Source: Convivina praedatoris | GTDB taxonomy: Bacteria; Bacillota; Bacilli; Lactobacillales; Lactobacillaceae | Direction: 5' to 3' (one strand) | Length of the DNA stretch: 64,000 nt | NCBI RefSeq assembly: GCF_933208505.1 | Contig: NZ_CAKOEU010000001.1 | Part shown: one piece after another, positions 35,243 to 45,244 of the stretch | How the letters are laid out: each line of letters opens with the position of its first letter | How positions within the stretch are numbered: the stretch's first letter is position 1 | Notes under the pieces: model-generated | What the model saw: only the letters and a program-made list of their open reading frames with translations | Told to the model about the DNA's origin: nothing | Databases searched by the model: none | Made by a program: the position numbers and the translations under genes

Positions 35243-36061
35243 TCAATTAGATTCAGACAATTGAGCCACAATTGTTTTTAAGACACCGTCATGATTATTA
35301 TCAACCAAAGCTTGCGGGTAACCCCTTTCTAATAGTAAAGAATCACTATTAGGCATGGCAATTGGCTGACCAACATAATTTAACATCTCAGCATCATTTA
35401 AACCATCACCAAAGGCCATCATGTCTTGCGGATTAATTTTCCAAATTTCAGCTAATTTTGTCAAGGCAGCTCCCTTATTAACTTGACTGTTAACAATATC
35501 AACTGAGCCATAACCTGACGTGGTTACGTGGACTTGATTACCTAATAAATGTCGGACATCAGCCATGAAAACATGCTCTTTAACTGGAATTTCAATCGTT
35601 ATTTTAGCAATAGGTTGCTTAATTTCAGCCACATCATCAATTACTTTTAAATTTTGAAAATAGCCTCGGGCGGTAGTTAAACTATCACCAATTTGAGTCT
35701 GATCGGTTAGCATGTAGGATTCACTTTGCCCAGTGAAAACCATCCCCATTCGAATATCATGCCGATAAGTATGTGCCAGTTGGCTAAGTGGTGCAAATAC
35801 CTGAGGAGGGATTGCGGCTACTGCCTCTAAATGTCCATCCACGATAATCTGAGCGCCATTATTGGCAATTAATTGGTACTGCCCTAGAAAATTTTTAAAG
35901 TAACGCGCGACTTTGTCGGGATGATTTCCCGTTGCAATCACGAACTGAATGCCCTGCTCTTTTAATGTTTTTAAAACTTGGGTAAAGAGTGCTTCATCAA
36001 AATGCTTATCATCATGTAAAAAAGTTGCATCTAAATCAGTTGCAATTAATTTTATTGCCAT
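35243..36061 (-). CDS. Cof-type HAD-superfamily hydrolase
   Basis: A 272-residue HAD phosphatase of subfamily IIB. Motif I reads DLDATFLHDD (family DxDGT; Ala for Gly), motif II lies in VIATGNHPDK, and motifs III-IV are NKGAALTKLAEIW and AFGDGLNDAEML. The usual substrates are sugar phosphates, PLP or FMN; none can be assigned here. It sits 44 nt after ffh and overlaps the extended frame of the sortase gene, so it belongs to the SRP cluster. Confidence 0.92.
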   Translation of the reverse strand: MAIKLIATDLDATFLHDDKHFDEALFTQVLKTLKEQGIQFVIATGNHPDKVARYFKNFLGQYQLIANNGAQIIVDGHLEAVAAIPPQVFAPLSQLAHTYRHDIRMGMVFTGQSESYMLTDQTQIGDSLTTARGYFQNLKVIDDVAEIKQPIAKITIEIPVKEHVFMADVRHLLGNQVHVTTSGYGSVDIVNSQVNKGAALTKLAEIWKINPQDMMAFGDGLNDAEMLNYVGQPIAMPNSDSLLLERGYPQALVDNNHDGVLKTIVAQLSESN

Positions 36062-36105
36062 TTATATCCACCATTATTATCGATCCAATAACCAGCTAAT
36101 ATGAA

Positions 36106-37572
36106 TTAACGCTTACCACGCTTTTTCTTCAACTTTTTCATTCGACGGGCTGCTTGTTTCATAGCAAAACCTTGAACTTTTTGTCCAAAGTTACCACTTG
36201 GCATGCCGCCACCCATCATGGCCCCCATATCCATGCCAGTGCCGCCCATCATTTTCTCCAAACCACCAAAATTACCGTTGGTAGCCTGGTTCATCATCTT
36301 ACGCATCTGATCAAATTGCTTAATCATTCGGTTGACTTCGACAATCGGCCGCCCTGCTCCAGCAGCTAAACGTCGCCGGCGGGAAGGATTAATCAATTCT
36401 GGATCTTCACGTTCAGCAGGAGTCATTGATTGGACAATAGCTTCTAAATGCTTAAACTGCTTTTCATCCAAGTTTAGATTGGCCAAGGCGGGATTATTAG
36501 CCATTCCTGGAATCATTTTTAACAAATCTTCCATCGGTCCCATGTTTTGAACCTGTTGTAACTGAGCCACAAAATCATTGAAGTCAAAGGTATTTTGCCG
36601 CATCTTTTCTAGTTGAGCAGCTTGTTCCTTTTCATCAACTTCGCGTTGTGTTTTTTCAATCAGGGTTAAGATGTCACCCATCCCCAAAATTCGAGAAGCC
36701 ATTCGGTCTGGATAAAAGACATCTAAGTCAGTTGGCTTTTCACCCTGACCGACAAACTTAATCGGCTTACCAGTCACATCTCGAATTGATAGGGCAGCTC
36801 CACCACGGGTATCCCCGTCGAGCTTGGTCAAAACTACTCCGGTAATATCCAAGGCATCCGCAAAACCTTGAGCAGTTTCAGTGGCATTTTGACCAGTCAT
36901 GGCATCAACCGTCAGCAAGATTTCATCTGGATTTGCAATGACCTCAATATCCTTTAATTCTTGCATCAGGGTTTGATCAATTTGCAAACGTCCGGCCGTA
37001 TCGATGAAGACGTAGTCGTTTTTATCTTGGGCTGCTTTAGCTAAACCAGCTTTAACGATTTCACGCGGATCAACATCTGTTCCCATCGAAAAAACTGGGA
37101 TTTCCAAATCACGGCCTAAAATCTCTAACTGATCAATGGCCGCTGGCCGGTAAACATCGGCAGCAATTAGCAAAGGACGAGCATGATCTTCCCGCTTTAA
37201 TTTATAAGCTAGTTTAGCAACCGTAGTCGTTTTACCGGCTCCTTGTAATCCAGCCATCATGATAACAGTTGGAATTTTATCAGATTTGTTAAGTGGCACA
37301 GCCTCTTCGCCCATTGTTGCTGTTAATTCATCATTAACAATCTTAACAATTTGCTGAGCGGCGTTTAAGCCGGACATGATGTCAGCTCCTTTAGCCTTTT
37401 GGCGCACGTTGTTAACAAATTTTTTAACGGTCGTATAGTTAACATCGGCTTCCAACAGGGCCAATCGGATTTCACGCATGGTCGCCTGAAGATCTTCATC
37501 GTTAATCCGACCACGACCGGTCAAATTTTTCATTGCCTTGGAAAGGCGTTCAGTTAAATTTTCAAAAGCCAT
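36106..37572 (-). CDS. ffh: Signal recognition particle protein Ffh
   Basis: GTPase of the SRP that targets membrane proteins to SecYEG with 4.5S RNA and FtsY. The NG domain shows GLQGAGKTTTVAKLA, DTAGRLQID and TKLDGDTRGGAA. The M domain follows with RRRLAAGAGRP (the RNA-binding and SRGSG-related region), a methionine-rich finger (GGTGMDMGAMMGG) and a basic end KKLKKKRGKR. 488 residues is slightly longer than average. Directly preceded by ylxM and ftsY. Confidence 0.98.
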   Translation of the reverse strand: MAFENLTERLSKAMKNLTGRGRINDEDLQATMREIRLALLEADVNYTTVKKFVNNVRQKAKGADIMSGLNAAQQIVKIVNDELTATMGEEAVPLNKSDKIPTVIMMAGLQGAGKTTTVAKLAYKLKREDHARPLLIAADVYRPAAIDQLEILGRDLEIPVFSMGTDVDPREIVKAGLAKAAQDKNDYVFIDTAGRLQIDQTLMQELKDIEVIANPDEILLTVDAMTGQNATETAQGFADALDITGVVLTKLDGDTRGGAALSIRDVTGKPIKFVGQGEKPTDLDVFYPDRMASRILGMGDILTLIEKTQREVDEKEQAAQLEKMRQNTFDFNDFVAQLQQVQNMGPMEDLLKMIPGMANNPALANLNLDEKQFKHLEAIVQSMTPAEREDPELINPSRRRRLAAGAGRPIVEVNRMIKQFDQMRKMMNQATNGNFGGLEKMMGGTGMDMGAMMGGGMPSGNFGQKVQGFAMKQAARRMKKLKKKRGKR

Positions 37573-37609
37573 AAACTGTTTATAATTGGACTAACCAATT
37601 ATTTCCTTT

Positions 37610-37954
37610 CTAATTAATTTCTTGATTACGTAAGCGTTCTACTAAAAGCGTTAACTGCCGATCCTGTTGATAGTGTTGCTGCACATACTCCGCTAAATCA
37701 GCTTCTAGTCCCTGCCGGGATTGGAAATCACAATACAGGTGTAAGGCCTGTTCGTAATGTTCCAACTGCTCCACTGTTCGTTTTAAATTATCAGAAATTG
37801 CCTGACGACTAACGTTTTCAGCCTTGGCAATTTCAATAATCGAATAATCACCTTCAAAATAATCTCGGAGGTACTCCGCCTGCTTGGTTGTCAGCAAGGC
37901 TCCATAACAATCAAAGAGCGCATTGACTTTCGTCTTTTTGGCTAAATCCATCAT
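37610..37954 (-). CDS. ylxM: SRP-associated DNA-binding protein YlxM
   Basis: A 114-residue UPF0122 protein with a helix-turn-helix: ALLTTKQAEYLRDYFEGDYSIIEIAKAENVSRQAISDNLKR (shown here as consecutive blocks TKQAEYLRDYFEGDYS and AENVSRQAISDNLK). It stimulates Ffh/SRP assembly in streptococci and usually precedes ffh, as here. The ftsY stop codon and the first ATG overlap; the second ATG (37951) has better spacing to GGAG and may be the true start. Confidence 0.94.
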   Translation of the reverse strand: MMDLAKKTKVNALFDCYGALLTTKQAEYLRDYFEGDYSIIEIAKAENVSRQAISDNLKRTVEQLEHYEQALHLYCDFQSRQGLEADLAEYVQQHYQQDRQLTLLVERLRNQEIN

Positions 37955-39453
37955 TACTCCGTTATCAGATCTTTGAACAGACCATAAATAAATTCCTCTG
38001 AGTTAAAGACCCGCAAATCACTGGCTTTTTCACCAAAGCCAATCCACTTAACTGGCAAATGCATCTGACTCCGAATGGCAAAAACAATTCCACCCTTAGC
38101 TGTACCATCAACCTTGGTTAAGACAATACCCGTTACATCGGAAGAATCTTTGAACAACTTCGCCTGCTGTAAGGCGTTTTGTCCAGTCGTAGCATCTAGG
38201 ACTAGCAAAACTTCTTGCGGAGCTGCTGGCAATTCACGTTGAATAATTCGCTTCATCTTTGCTAATTCTTGCATCAAATTAACATTGTTTTGCAAACGAC
38301 CCGCCGTATCAACCATTAATATATCATAATTTTCATTTTTGGCGCGTTGAAGCGCCTCATAAACAACCGAAGCCGGATCAGCTTTTTCTTTGCCGGCTAT
38401 AACCGGAACTTGACTACGCTGACCCCATTCCTGCAGCTGCTTGGTAGCACCAGCACGGAAAGTATCCGCAGCAGCTAGTAAGACCGAGCGCCCTTCTTGA
38501 CGAAAACGGTCGGCCATTTTACCAATCGTTGTCGTTTTTCCAACACCGTTGACTCCAACCATCAAAATCACAGTTGGCTCACCCGCAGGGGCAAAGTGCA
38601 TCTGGCTATCCTCATTCAAACCATCAGCTTCATATAGATCGACCATCTTTTGAATGATAACCGCCTGAACATCTTCCTTACGCTTAGCGTTTTGGAGCTT
38701 AACTTCTTCCCGCAATTCATCACTAATCCGCAAGGCCAAATCAAAACCAACATCAGCGCCGATTAAAGTTTCTTCTAAATCTTCAAAGAAATTTTCATCT
38801 ACTGAACGAAAATTAGATAAAAAGCGATTAAATCGGTCAGCAAAGCCAGATCGACTCTTCTTCAGACCACGGTCGTAAACGACTTGATCAGCATCTTCTT
38901 CTACTAACTCTGAGTTAGCCTGACTCATTGCCTCAGTCGAACTAGATTCTGACTGACTTTGCTCTGCGATTAACCGAGATTCAGATTGCCTACCATCCTC
39001 AACTGCTACCTTCGATTCCAATTCCGACTGACTGTGAGCTAAGACTGAACTAGATTCAGACTGGCTATAAGCTTGCGTTGACTGAGATTCAGACTGACTA
39101 GCCCGGTCAACAGCTGAATGTTCACTTGCGAAAGGCTGCGCTTGAGCACTTTGACTCTCCTCATTAGCCATTGGGCGTTCAGTCACAATTGGCGTAACCG
39201 AACTAGGTTGGCTGGCAGGCGTCTGATTATCCAACGCCTCCTGCCAGATGGCTGCCTCGCTATCAGTAACCAACTCAACTTTTTCACTTAATGGGCGTTG
39301 TAACTTACTCTGAGAGGCTGGCTCAGTAGTTGAAGTTGACTGACTCGCACTTGTAGGGGCAACTGACTCCGAACTACTTGTACTGATTGTTTGTGACCGT
39401 TCTTGCTCATTTTCAATTTTTTTCTTCTTACGGAAAATATCAAATAGTCCCAT
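37954..39453 (-). CDS. ftsY: SRP receptor FtsY with long Ser/Gln/Glu-rich N-terminal domain
   Basis: SRP receptor GTPase: Walker A GVNGVGKTTTIGKMA, DTAGRLQNN, TKVDGTAKGG in the NG domain (about residues 200-499). The first about 195 residues form an acidic A domain, built largely of repeats such as QSESQST, YSQSESSS and HSQSELES. Such A domains are usually acidic but not so serine-rich; the composition recalls the adhesin stalk at 4517. 499 residues against about 330 for Bacillus. Located between smc and ylxM. Confidence 0.97.
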   Translation of the reverse strand: MGLFDIFRKKKKIENEQERSQTISTSSSESVAPTSASQSTSTTEPASQSKLQRPLSEKVELVTDSEAAIWQEALDNQTPASQPSSVTPIVTERPMANEESQSAQAQPFASEHSAVDRASQSESQSTQAYSQSESSSVLAHSQSELESKVAVEDGRQSESRLIAEQSQSESSSTEAMSQANSELVEEDADQVVYDRGLKKSRSGFADRFNRFLSNFRSVDENFFEDLEETLIGADVGFDLALRISDELREEVKLQNAKRKEDVQAVIIQKMVDLYEADGLNEDSQMHFAPAGEPTVILMVGVNGVGKTTTIGKMADRFRQEGRSVLLAAADTFRAGATKQLQEWGQRSQVPVIAGKEKADPASVVYEALQRAKNENYDILMVDTAGRLQNNVNLMQELAKMKRIIQRELPAAPQEVLLVLDATTGQNALQQAKLFKDSSDVTGIVLTKVDGTAKGGIVFAIRSQMHLPVKWIGFGEKASDLRVFNSEEFIYGLFKDLITE

Positions 39454-39477
39454 AAATTAACCTCTCCTAGACTTATT

Positions 39478-42400
39478 TTATTGGTGAATCTGGTCTAAAT
39501 CAACGGCTACCATTTTAGAAACGCCTGCTTCTTGCATGGTCACACCATACAAGATATTGGCATTAGCCATGGTTCCCTTTCGGTGGGTAATCGTTATAAA
39601 CTGGGTCCTCCCACCAAAATTCTTTAAATAATGGGCAAACCGATCGACGTTGGCTTCATCTAAAGCCGCCTCAGCTTCATCCAGTACCACAAAAGGAACC
39701 GGTCGAACTTGTAAAATGGCAAACAGTAAAGAAATTGCTGTGAGGGCTTTTTCGCCACCGGAAAGTAAACTCATATGCTGAAATTTTTTCCCTGGTGGCT
39801 GGGCAGTAATATCAATCCCAGTTGTCAACAATTCCTTTGGATCCGTTAAGCTAATTTTGGCTTGCCCCCCGCCAAAAATTTGTTTAAAGACCACTTCAAA
39901 ATGCTCAGCAACCGTTTCAAAGGTTGCTTTAAAGCGGCTTTCAACCTCATGATCCATCTCACTAATTGTCGCTTTTAAGGTTGCCTGGGCACTTTGTAAA
40001 TCATCACGTTGCTGGGTCAAAAAATCATATCGTTCTTGGATGCTTTGATATTCGTCAATTGCACCAATGTTGACTGATCCTAATTGATTTAAGGCACTTT
40101 TTAACCCATGTAACTGATCCTTGAGTTGTCCCAACGATTGATTTGTTTGATAGACAGTTAAATCTTGGCTAGCTTGAATACCATATTGGCTAAGTAAATC
40201 ACTAGCTAAACCTTCGCGATATCGTTGCGTTTGTTTTAAGGCTAGATCCATTTGACTAACTTGACTCATCTTTTGATTGAGTTGGTCTTGTTGCTGTCTT
40301 AATTGTTCCTCTAAATGCTTAATCTGCTTTAAAAGTTGCGCCCAAGCTTGTTGTTTAATTTGAATTGCTGCTTGAACCTGTTCGAGTTCTTTTTGAATCG
40401 CTGCTAACTCAGCTTCAACTTGAAGTGCATTTTGACTGTGATCAACATCCGTTTTAAGTTGCGCCTGGCGTTGTTGTAACACCGTTTGACTTTCCTGAAT
40501 CTGACTTAGTTCAACCTGTAAACGCTGACTGTCGTTTTGAGCACTTTCTAAGCGCGTTTGAACAGCTACCAATTCATTTTGATACTGATTACGTTGTTGA
40601 TTAACCCCCTCTAAATCTTGATTTAGTTGGGCTAACTGTTGATTAAGCTTTTCAGTGGCTACTTCCTGATTAGTTTGCTGAGTCTGAGCACTCTGCCAAT
40701 CAGTTTGACTGACTTGAATTTGCTCTGTTAACTGATTTTGTTGCTCTTTTAAATCAGCTAGTTCTTGTTCCAGCCCATGCACCAGTCGCTGATGTTGTTG
40801 GCAGGCGTCTTCCTTACGGCTTAGCTCATAATCAGTCTGATTGACCTGATTTTCCTGCTCTTGTTGTGCTTGTTTAGCGTCGGCTAAGGTCTGTTGGGCC
40901 TGAATGCCGGCTTGCTGACAAGCATCTCGTTGAGCAGTTAATTGCTCAAATTTATCCTGCTCATTTTCTAAAGATTGAGTTAATTCCTGGAGTTGAGCCT
41001 GCCGGCTTAAGAGCGTATGCCCTTGGCGTTGATTCGCTCCTCCAGTAATAGAACCACCAGCATTGACTAGCTGCCCATCCAGGGAAACAACCCGAAATCG
41101 ATGCTGTCCCTTTTGCGCAATCTTAGTTGCTGCATCCAGATTTTCAGCTACTACTGTCGTCCCTAGCAAGGATGATTTAATATTGTCCATCCCACTGGGC
41201 ATAGTCACCAAATCGGCAGCCAAACCCACAAAACCATCGAGCTGACTAACTGCTTGTAAATCACGAATTTGACGACTACGAATAGTATCCAAAGGTAAAA
41301 TTGTAACCCGTCCCAATCGTTTTTGGGTTAAATAGCGAACAATTTCCTTGGCTGTTCCCGTTGAATCGACCACAATCTGCTGTAAAGCCCCGCCTAAGAC
41401 AGTCTCAACCGCTAAGGTATAGCGGCTAGGAACTGTCATTAATTCGGCCACAGCACCCTTAATTCCGATAAATTGTTGCCGAACATTAGGGTTCATTAGG
41501 TTGCGAACCCCTTGATAAAAGCCAGCATAATCATCCAAGGCTTTCATCGCTTCATAACGACTTTGCTTAGTTTCTAATTGACGCTGAGCCAACCGCCATT
41601 GATCAGTTAGGGTTTGATATTTGTTTTGCAGGTCTTGTAAAGTTTGGGTTAATTGCTGAATTTTTTCATCCCAATTTTTCCGAGGCTGTTCTGTCTGACT
41701 AGGATGATCAGCTTGATATTGTGCCAGTACCGCTTGAGCCTGGGCTAACTGATCTTTGGCAACTTTAATATCTTTACTTTGCTGGCTAATTTGATGGGCT
41801 AGTTGGGTTTGATTTTTAACCTGGTAGTTATAATTATTATGTAAATTAGCTACATTTTGTAGGGTTTGAATATAAGTACGACGATGATTTTCAAGCTGAA
41901 TTTCTAAATCTTTAAGACGATTAGCACCATAAGTTTGATCAATTTCAGCAATTTTAGCACTGAGGTTCGCTTTTTGATCTTGCCAAACTGACATTTGTTG
42001 CTGTAAAGCATTTAAATCAGTTTGCTTACTTTGAAGCGTTTGGCTAAGTTGCTGAGCTTGGCTGGTTAATTGTTGATTTTCTCGCTCCAAGCTGCCTAAC
42101 TTCTGTTCAGCTAACTGCTGACTAGCAATTAATCGCTCTTTACCTTGCGTACCAGCCACCAGTTTAGTTTGGAGATTATCTCGCTCTTGCTGTAAGTTTA
42201 ATTGCTCCTGCCGGCTATGTTCCAACTCAGATTGACGATTGGCTAACTGCCCTTTATCCTTGTCTAGGTCTTGATTTTGCTCGCTTAAAGCCACTTGTCG
42301 TTGTTGTAATTGATCATTAACCTGCTTTAATTCTAGGCACAATCGCTGCTGATCTAATTTTTCATACTGTTCGCGCTGCTTTAAATACTGGTGGGCAACC

Positions 42401-43029
42401 GTGGCTTGTTTTTCCAACGGTTCCAACTGATTTTGTACCTCAGTAATAATATCGTAGAGTCGGTCTAAATTCAGTTGGGTTTGGGCTAAATCTTGCTGAG
42501 CTTTATGTTTATTTTGTTTATATTTATAAACCCCGGCCACTTCTTCAATAATACCGCGACGATCTTCTGGCTTAGCATTAAAAATACTTTCAACCCGCCC
42601 TTGGGAAATGATTGAAAAGCCTTCCCGACCTAAACCAGTATCCATAAATAATTCATGAATATCACGCAGGCGGCAGTCACTCCCATTGAGCTGGTAAACA
42701 CTTTCCCCTGTACGATATAGGCGACGGGTGATCCGAATTTCAGTGTAATCGGACTTAACGTAGTGATCACTATTATCAAACGTAATCGCCACTTCAGCAC
42801 GATTTAGGGCCCGGCGTTTTTTAGTTCCCGCAAAAATGACGTCACTCATTTTATTACCACGCAGGTCTTTAGCACTTTGTTCACCCATGACCCAGCGAAT
42901 AGCTTCAATGATATTGGACTTACCAGATCCATTGGGTCCAACAATACCAGTCATTCCCGGCATAAAATCAATCACAGTTTTATCGGCAAAAGATTTAAAT
43001 CCACTAATTTCTAGCGTTTTTAACTTCAT
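39478..43029 (-). CDS. smc: Chromosome partition protein SMC
   Basis: An 1183-residue condensin subunit. Head parts: Walker A VGPNGSGKSNI near residue 36 and C-terminal signature LSGGEKALTAI with Walker B VVLDEAEAALDE. Two long Gln-rich coiled coils (about 170-500 and 680-1000) flank the hinge (about 510-660, with GGANQRQGH at its end). ScpA/ScpB partners are not in the window. rnc lies 3 nt upstream and ftsY 24 nt downstream, a conserved Firmicutes order. Confidence 0.97.
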   Translation of the reverse strand: MKLKTLEISGFKSFADKTVIDFMPGMTGIVGPNGSGKSNIIEAIRWVMGEQSAKDLRGNKMSDVIFAGTKKRRALNRAEVAITFDNSDHYVKSDYTEIRITRRLYRTGESVYQLNGSDCRLRDIHELFMDTGLGREGFSIISQGRVESIFNAKPEDRRGIIEEVAGVYKYKQNKHKAQQDLAQTQLNLDRLYDIITEVQNQLEPLEKQATVAHQYLKQREQYEKLDQQRLCLELKQVNDQLQQRQVALSEQNQDLDKDKGQLANRQSELEHSRQEQLNLQQERDNLQTKLVAGTQGKERLIASQQLAEQKLGSLERENQQLTSQAQQLSQTLQSKQTDLNALQQQMSVWQDQKANLSAKIAEIDQTYGANRLKDLEIQLENHRRTYIQTLQNVANLHNNYNYQVKNQTQLAHQISQQSKDIKVAKDQLAQAQAVLAQYQADHPSQTEQPRKNWDEKIQQLTQTLQDLQNKYQTLTDQWRLAQRQLETKQSRYEAMKALDDYAGFYQGVRNLMNPNVRQQFIGIKGAVAELMTVPSRYTLAVETVLGGALQQIVVDSTGTAKEIVRYLTQKRLGRVTILPLDTIRSRQIRDLQAVSQLDGFVGLAADLVTMPSGMDNIKSSLLGTTVVAENLDAATKIAQKGQHRFRVVSLDGQLVNAGGSITGGANQRQGHTLLSRQAQLQELTQSLENEQDKFEQLTAQRDACQQAGIQAQQTLADAKQAQQEQENQVNQTDYELSRKEDACQQHQRLVHGLEQELADLKEQQNQLTEQIQVSQTDWQSAQTQQTNQEVATEKLNQQLAQLNQDLEGVNQQRNQYQNELVAVQTRLESAQNDSQRLQVELSQIQESQTVLQQRQAQLKTDVDHSQNALQVEAELAAIQKELEQVQAAIQIKQQAWAQLLKQIKHLEEQLRQQQDQLNQKMSQVSQMDLALKQTQRYREGLASDLLSQYGIQASQDLTVYQTNQSLGQLKDQLHGLKSALNQLGSVNIGAIDEYQSIQERYDFLTQQRDDLQSAQATLKATISEMDHEVESRFKATFETVAEHFEVVFKQIFGGGQAKISLTDPKELLTTGIDITAQPPGKKFQHMSLLSGGEKALTAISLLFAILQVRPVPFVVLDEAEAALDEANVDRFAHYLKNFGGRTQFITITHRKGTMANANILYGVTMQEAGVSKMVAVDLDQIHQ

Positions 43030-43032
43030 AGA

Positions 43033-43737
43033 CTACTTCTTATTATCCAATTCCTGAAGGGCCAAACGGGCAGCCGCTTTTTCAGCGTCTTTAATTGATC
43101 GACCACTTCCTTGGGCTAACTCCTGACCATCCACGGAAACACTGACTTCAAAACGTTGAATGTGATCCGGTAGTAATTCTTCCTTAAGGGTTACATATTC
43201 AATTGCGACAGCGCCTTTAACTTGTAACCGTTCCTGTAAACGACTTTTAAAATCAATAAATTGATCAAAGAAGTTATCATCAATTGCAGCAAATAAAGTC
43301 TTTTCTAATAATTGACGTAACACTTGACTACCTTGATCCAAATACAAGGCTCCGATAAAGGCCTCCCAAACATCCTCTAAGAGGCTGTCACGATTACGAG
43401 CACCATTCATCTCTTCGCCTTTACCCAAACGAATTCCCTCATCAAGATGAATCAAACGGGCAAAATGAGCAAAAGAGCGCGTTTGAACCATTGTGATTCG
43501 CATTTCAGTCAGCTGACCTTCATGCCAATTAGGATAACGCTTAAATAAGTATTCAGTCACGGCCTCTTGCATCACCGCATCCCCCAAAAACTCCAAGCGT
43601 TGGTAATCACGACCACGCTCTTGCGGATGTTCATTAAGATAATTCCGCTGGGTAAGAGCCTCTTGCAATAATTCTTGATTCTTAAAAGCAATCTGATAGT
43701 TCTTCCACAAAAATTCTTTGAAACTAGCCTGTGACAC
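43033..43737 (-). CDS. rnc: Ribonuclease III
   Basis: Double-strand-specific endoribonuclease for rRNA maturation. The signature RLEFLGDAVMQEAVTEYLF (about 48-66) and the second acidic site LLEDVWEAFIGALYLDQG are present, followed by the dsRNA-binding domain (KSRLQERLQVKG to AEKAAARLALQEL). 234 residues. First gene of the rnc-smc-ftsY cluster. Confidence 0.97.
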   Translation of the reverse strand: MSQASFKEFLWKNYQIAFKNQELLQEALTQRNYLNEHPQERGRDYQRLEFLGDAVMQEAVTEYLFKRYPNWHEGQLTEMRITMVQTRSFAHFARLIHLDEGIRLGKGEEMNGARNRDSLLEDVWEAFIGALYLDQGSQVLRQLLEKTLFAAIDDNFFDQFIDFKSRLQERLQVKGAVAIEYVTLKEELLPDHIQRFEVSVSVDGQELAQGSGRSIKDAEKAAARLALQELDNKK

Positions 43738-43803
43738 GTTAAATTCCTTTCAAAACTGATTTACAACCATTATACCAAATATTAAAAGTAGCTTGATCAT
43801 TAT

Positions 43804-43835
43804 AAAAAAGGACTGATTCTTATCAGTCCTTTTTT
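43804..43835 (-). terminator. Terminator overlapping the glmM stop codon
   Basis: Perfect inverted repeat AAAAAAGGACTGAT / ATCAGTCCTTTTTT on the minus strand. The first arm includes the glmM TGA. Confidence 0.9.
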
Positions 43836-45199
43836 GGCTGGGCTTGCTCTTCCACAACCTTGACAATATCTTCTACATAGCGGTCAACTAATTCAACCGT
43901 TGGTGCTTCAGCCATTACTCGCAGTAATGATTCCGTTCCCGAAGGACGAACCAAAACTCGGCCGTCCCCAGCCATAGTTTCTTCCACAGCCTTAATCTCA
44001 GCCTGAATAGCTGGATTTTCTAACATTTCGGCCTTGTTTTCAACCGGAACGTTAACCAATTTTTGCGGATAAAGGGTCACTTCAGCTGCCAATTCAGACA
44101 ACTTTTTACCGCTTTCCTTCATCACAAACAGCAGCTGTAAGGCCGTCAAGAGTCCGTCCCCAGTCTTGGCCCAATCTCTAAAAATAATGTGTCCAGATTG
44201 TTCCCCACCTAGATTGTAATCATCTGCAATCATTTCTTCCATAACGTAACGATCACCAACCGCAGTTTGTACGCTTTCAATACCATTTTGAGCTAAGGCC
44301 TTATAAAAACCAATGTTACTCATCACAGTCGAAACAACCGTACTATGCTTTAGCAAACCCTGTTCATTCAAAAACTTAGCAGTGATAAACATAATTTTAT
44401 CGCCATCAACAATCTGACCAGTCTCATCAACGGCAATCAAACGATCACCATCACCATCAAAGGCTAAACCAGCATCATAGTCACCTTCAGTGACCATTTG
44501 AGCCAGTGCTTGCGGATGGGTAGATCCCACCTGATCATTGATGTTTAAACCGTCCGGTTTGGTCCCCATCGTATTAAAATCAAGATCCAAATCAGCACAC
44601 AACCGCGGAATCAAGAAACTTGTTGCGCCGTTGGCACCATCCAAAGCTACATGTAAACCACTTAAATTGGTAGGGATGGTCTTTTGCAAAAAGGCTAAAT
44701 ACTTCTGAGCCCCTTCAGGATAATTATTCACTACTCCCAAACCAGTAGCCGTTGGCCGAGGCAACTGATCTTGGCTGGCATCTAGCAACTTTTCGATTTC
44801 ATATTCTAACTCATCGGATAACTTAAAACCATCGTTACCAAAGAACTTAATGCCATTATCACGAGCTGGGTTATGGGAAGCGGTAATTTGAATCCCAGCA
44901 TCAGCCTGCAGACTTTCAACCAAGTAAGCTACGGCGGGCGTCGTAATAACACCTAATCGTAAAACATCCACGCCGACGGATAGTAAACCAGAAATAATGG
45001 ATTCTTCCAACATTTCGCCCGAAATTCGAGTGTCGCGACCAACAATCACGACCGGCTTTTTAGTTGCGTCATCGTTGTGACGAGTTAAAACTGTTCCACC
45101 CGTACGACCCAGCCGAAAGGCTAATTCAGGGCTTAAAGTCTGATTAGCAATGCCACGGACACCGTCCGTACCAAAATACTTTAACTTAAAATCTGTCAT
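43823..45199 (-). CDS. glmM: Phosphoglucosamine mutase
   Basis: Converts glucosamine-6-phosphate to glucosamine-1-phosphate for UDP-GlcNAc and peptidoglycan. TASHNPARDNGIKFFG has the phosphorylated serine, DGDGDRLIAVDE binds Mg2+, GEQSGH and RPSGTESLLRVMAE finish the set. ATG 45199 gives 458 residues, beginning MTDFKLKYFGTDGVRG. It is third in cdaA-cdaR-glmM; GlmM is known to bind and inhibit CdaA in Firmicutes. Confidence 0.97.
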   Translation of the reverse strand: MTDFKLKYFGTDGVRGIANQTLSPELAFRLGRTGGTVLTRHNDDATKKPVVIVGRDTRISGEMLEESIISGLLSVGVDVLRLGVITTPAVAYLVESLQADAGIQITASHNPARDNGIKFFGNDGFKLSDELEYEIEKLLDASQDQLPRPTATGLGVVNNYPEGAQKYLAFLQKTIPTNLSGLHVALDGANGATSFLIPRLCADLDLDFNTMGTKPDGLNINDQVGSTHPQALAQMVTEGDYDAGLAFDGDGDRLIAVDETGQIVDGDKIMFITAKFLNEQGLLKHSTVVSTVMSNIGFYKALAQNGIESVQTAVGDRYVMEEMIADDYNLGGEQSGHIIFRDWAKTGDGLLTALQLLFVMKESGKKLSELAAEVTLYPQKLVNVPVENKAEMLENPAIQAEIKAVEETMAGDGRVLVRPSGTESLLRVMAEAPTVELVDRYVEDIVKVVEEQAQPKKD

Positions 45200-45244
45200 G
45201 AAATTTCTACTCCCAACTGGCAAATTTAAAATTACCAGTTCTCC

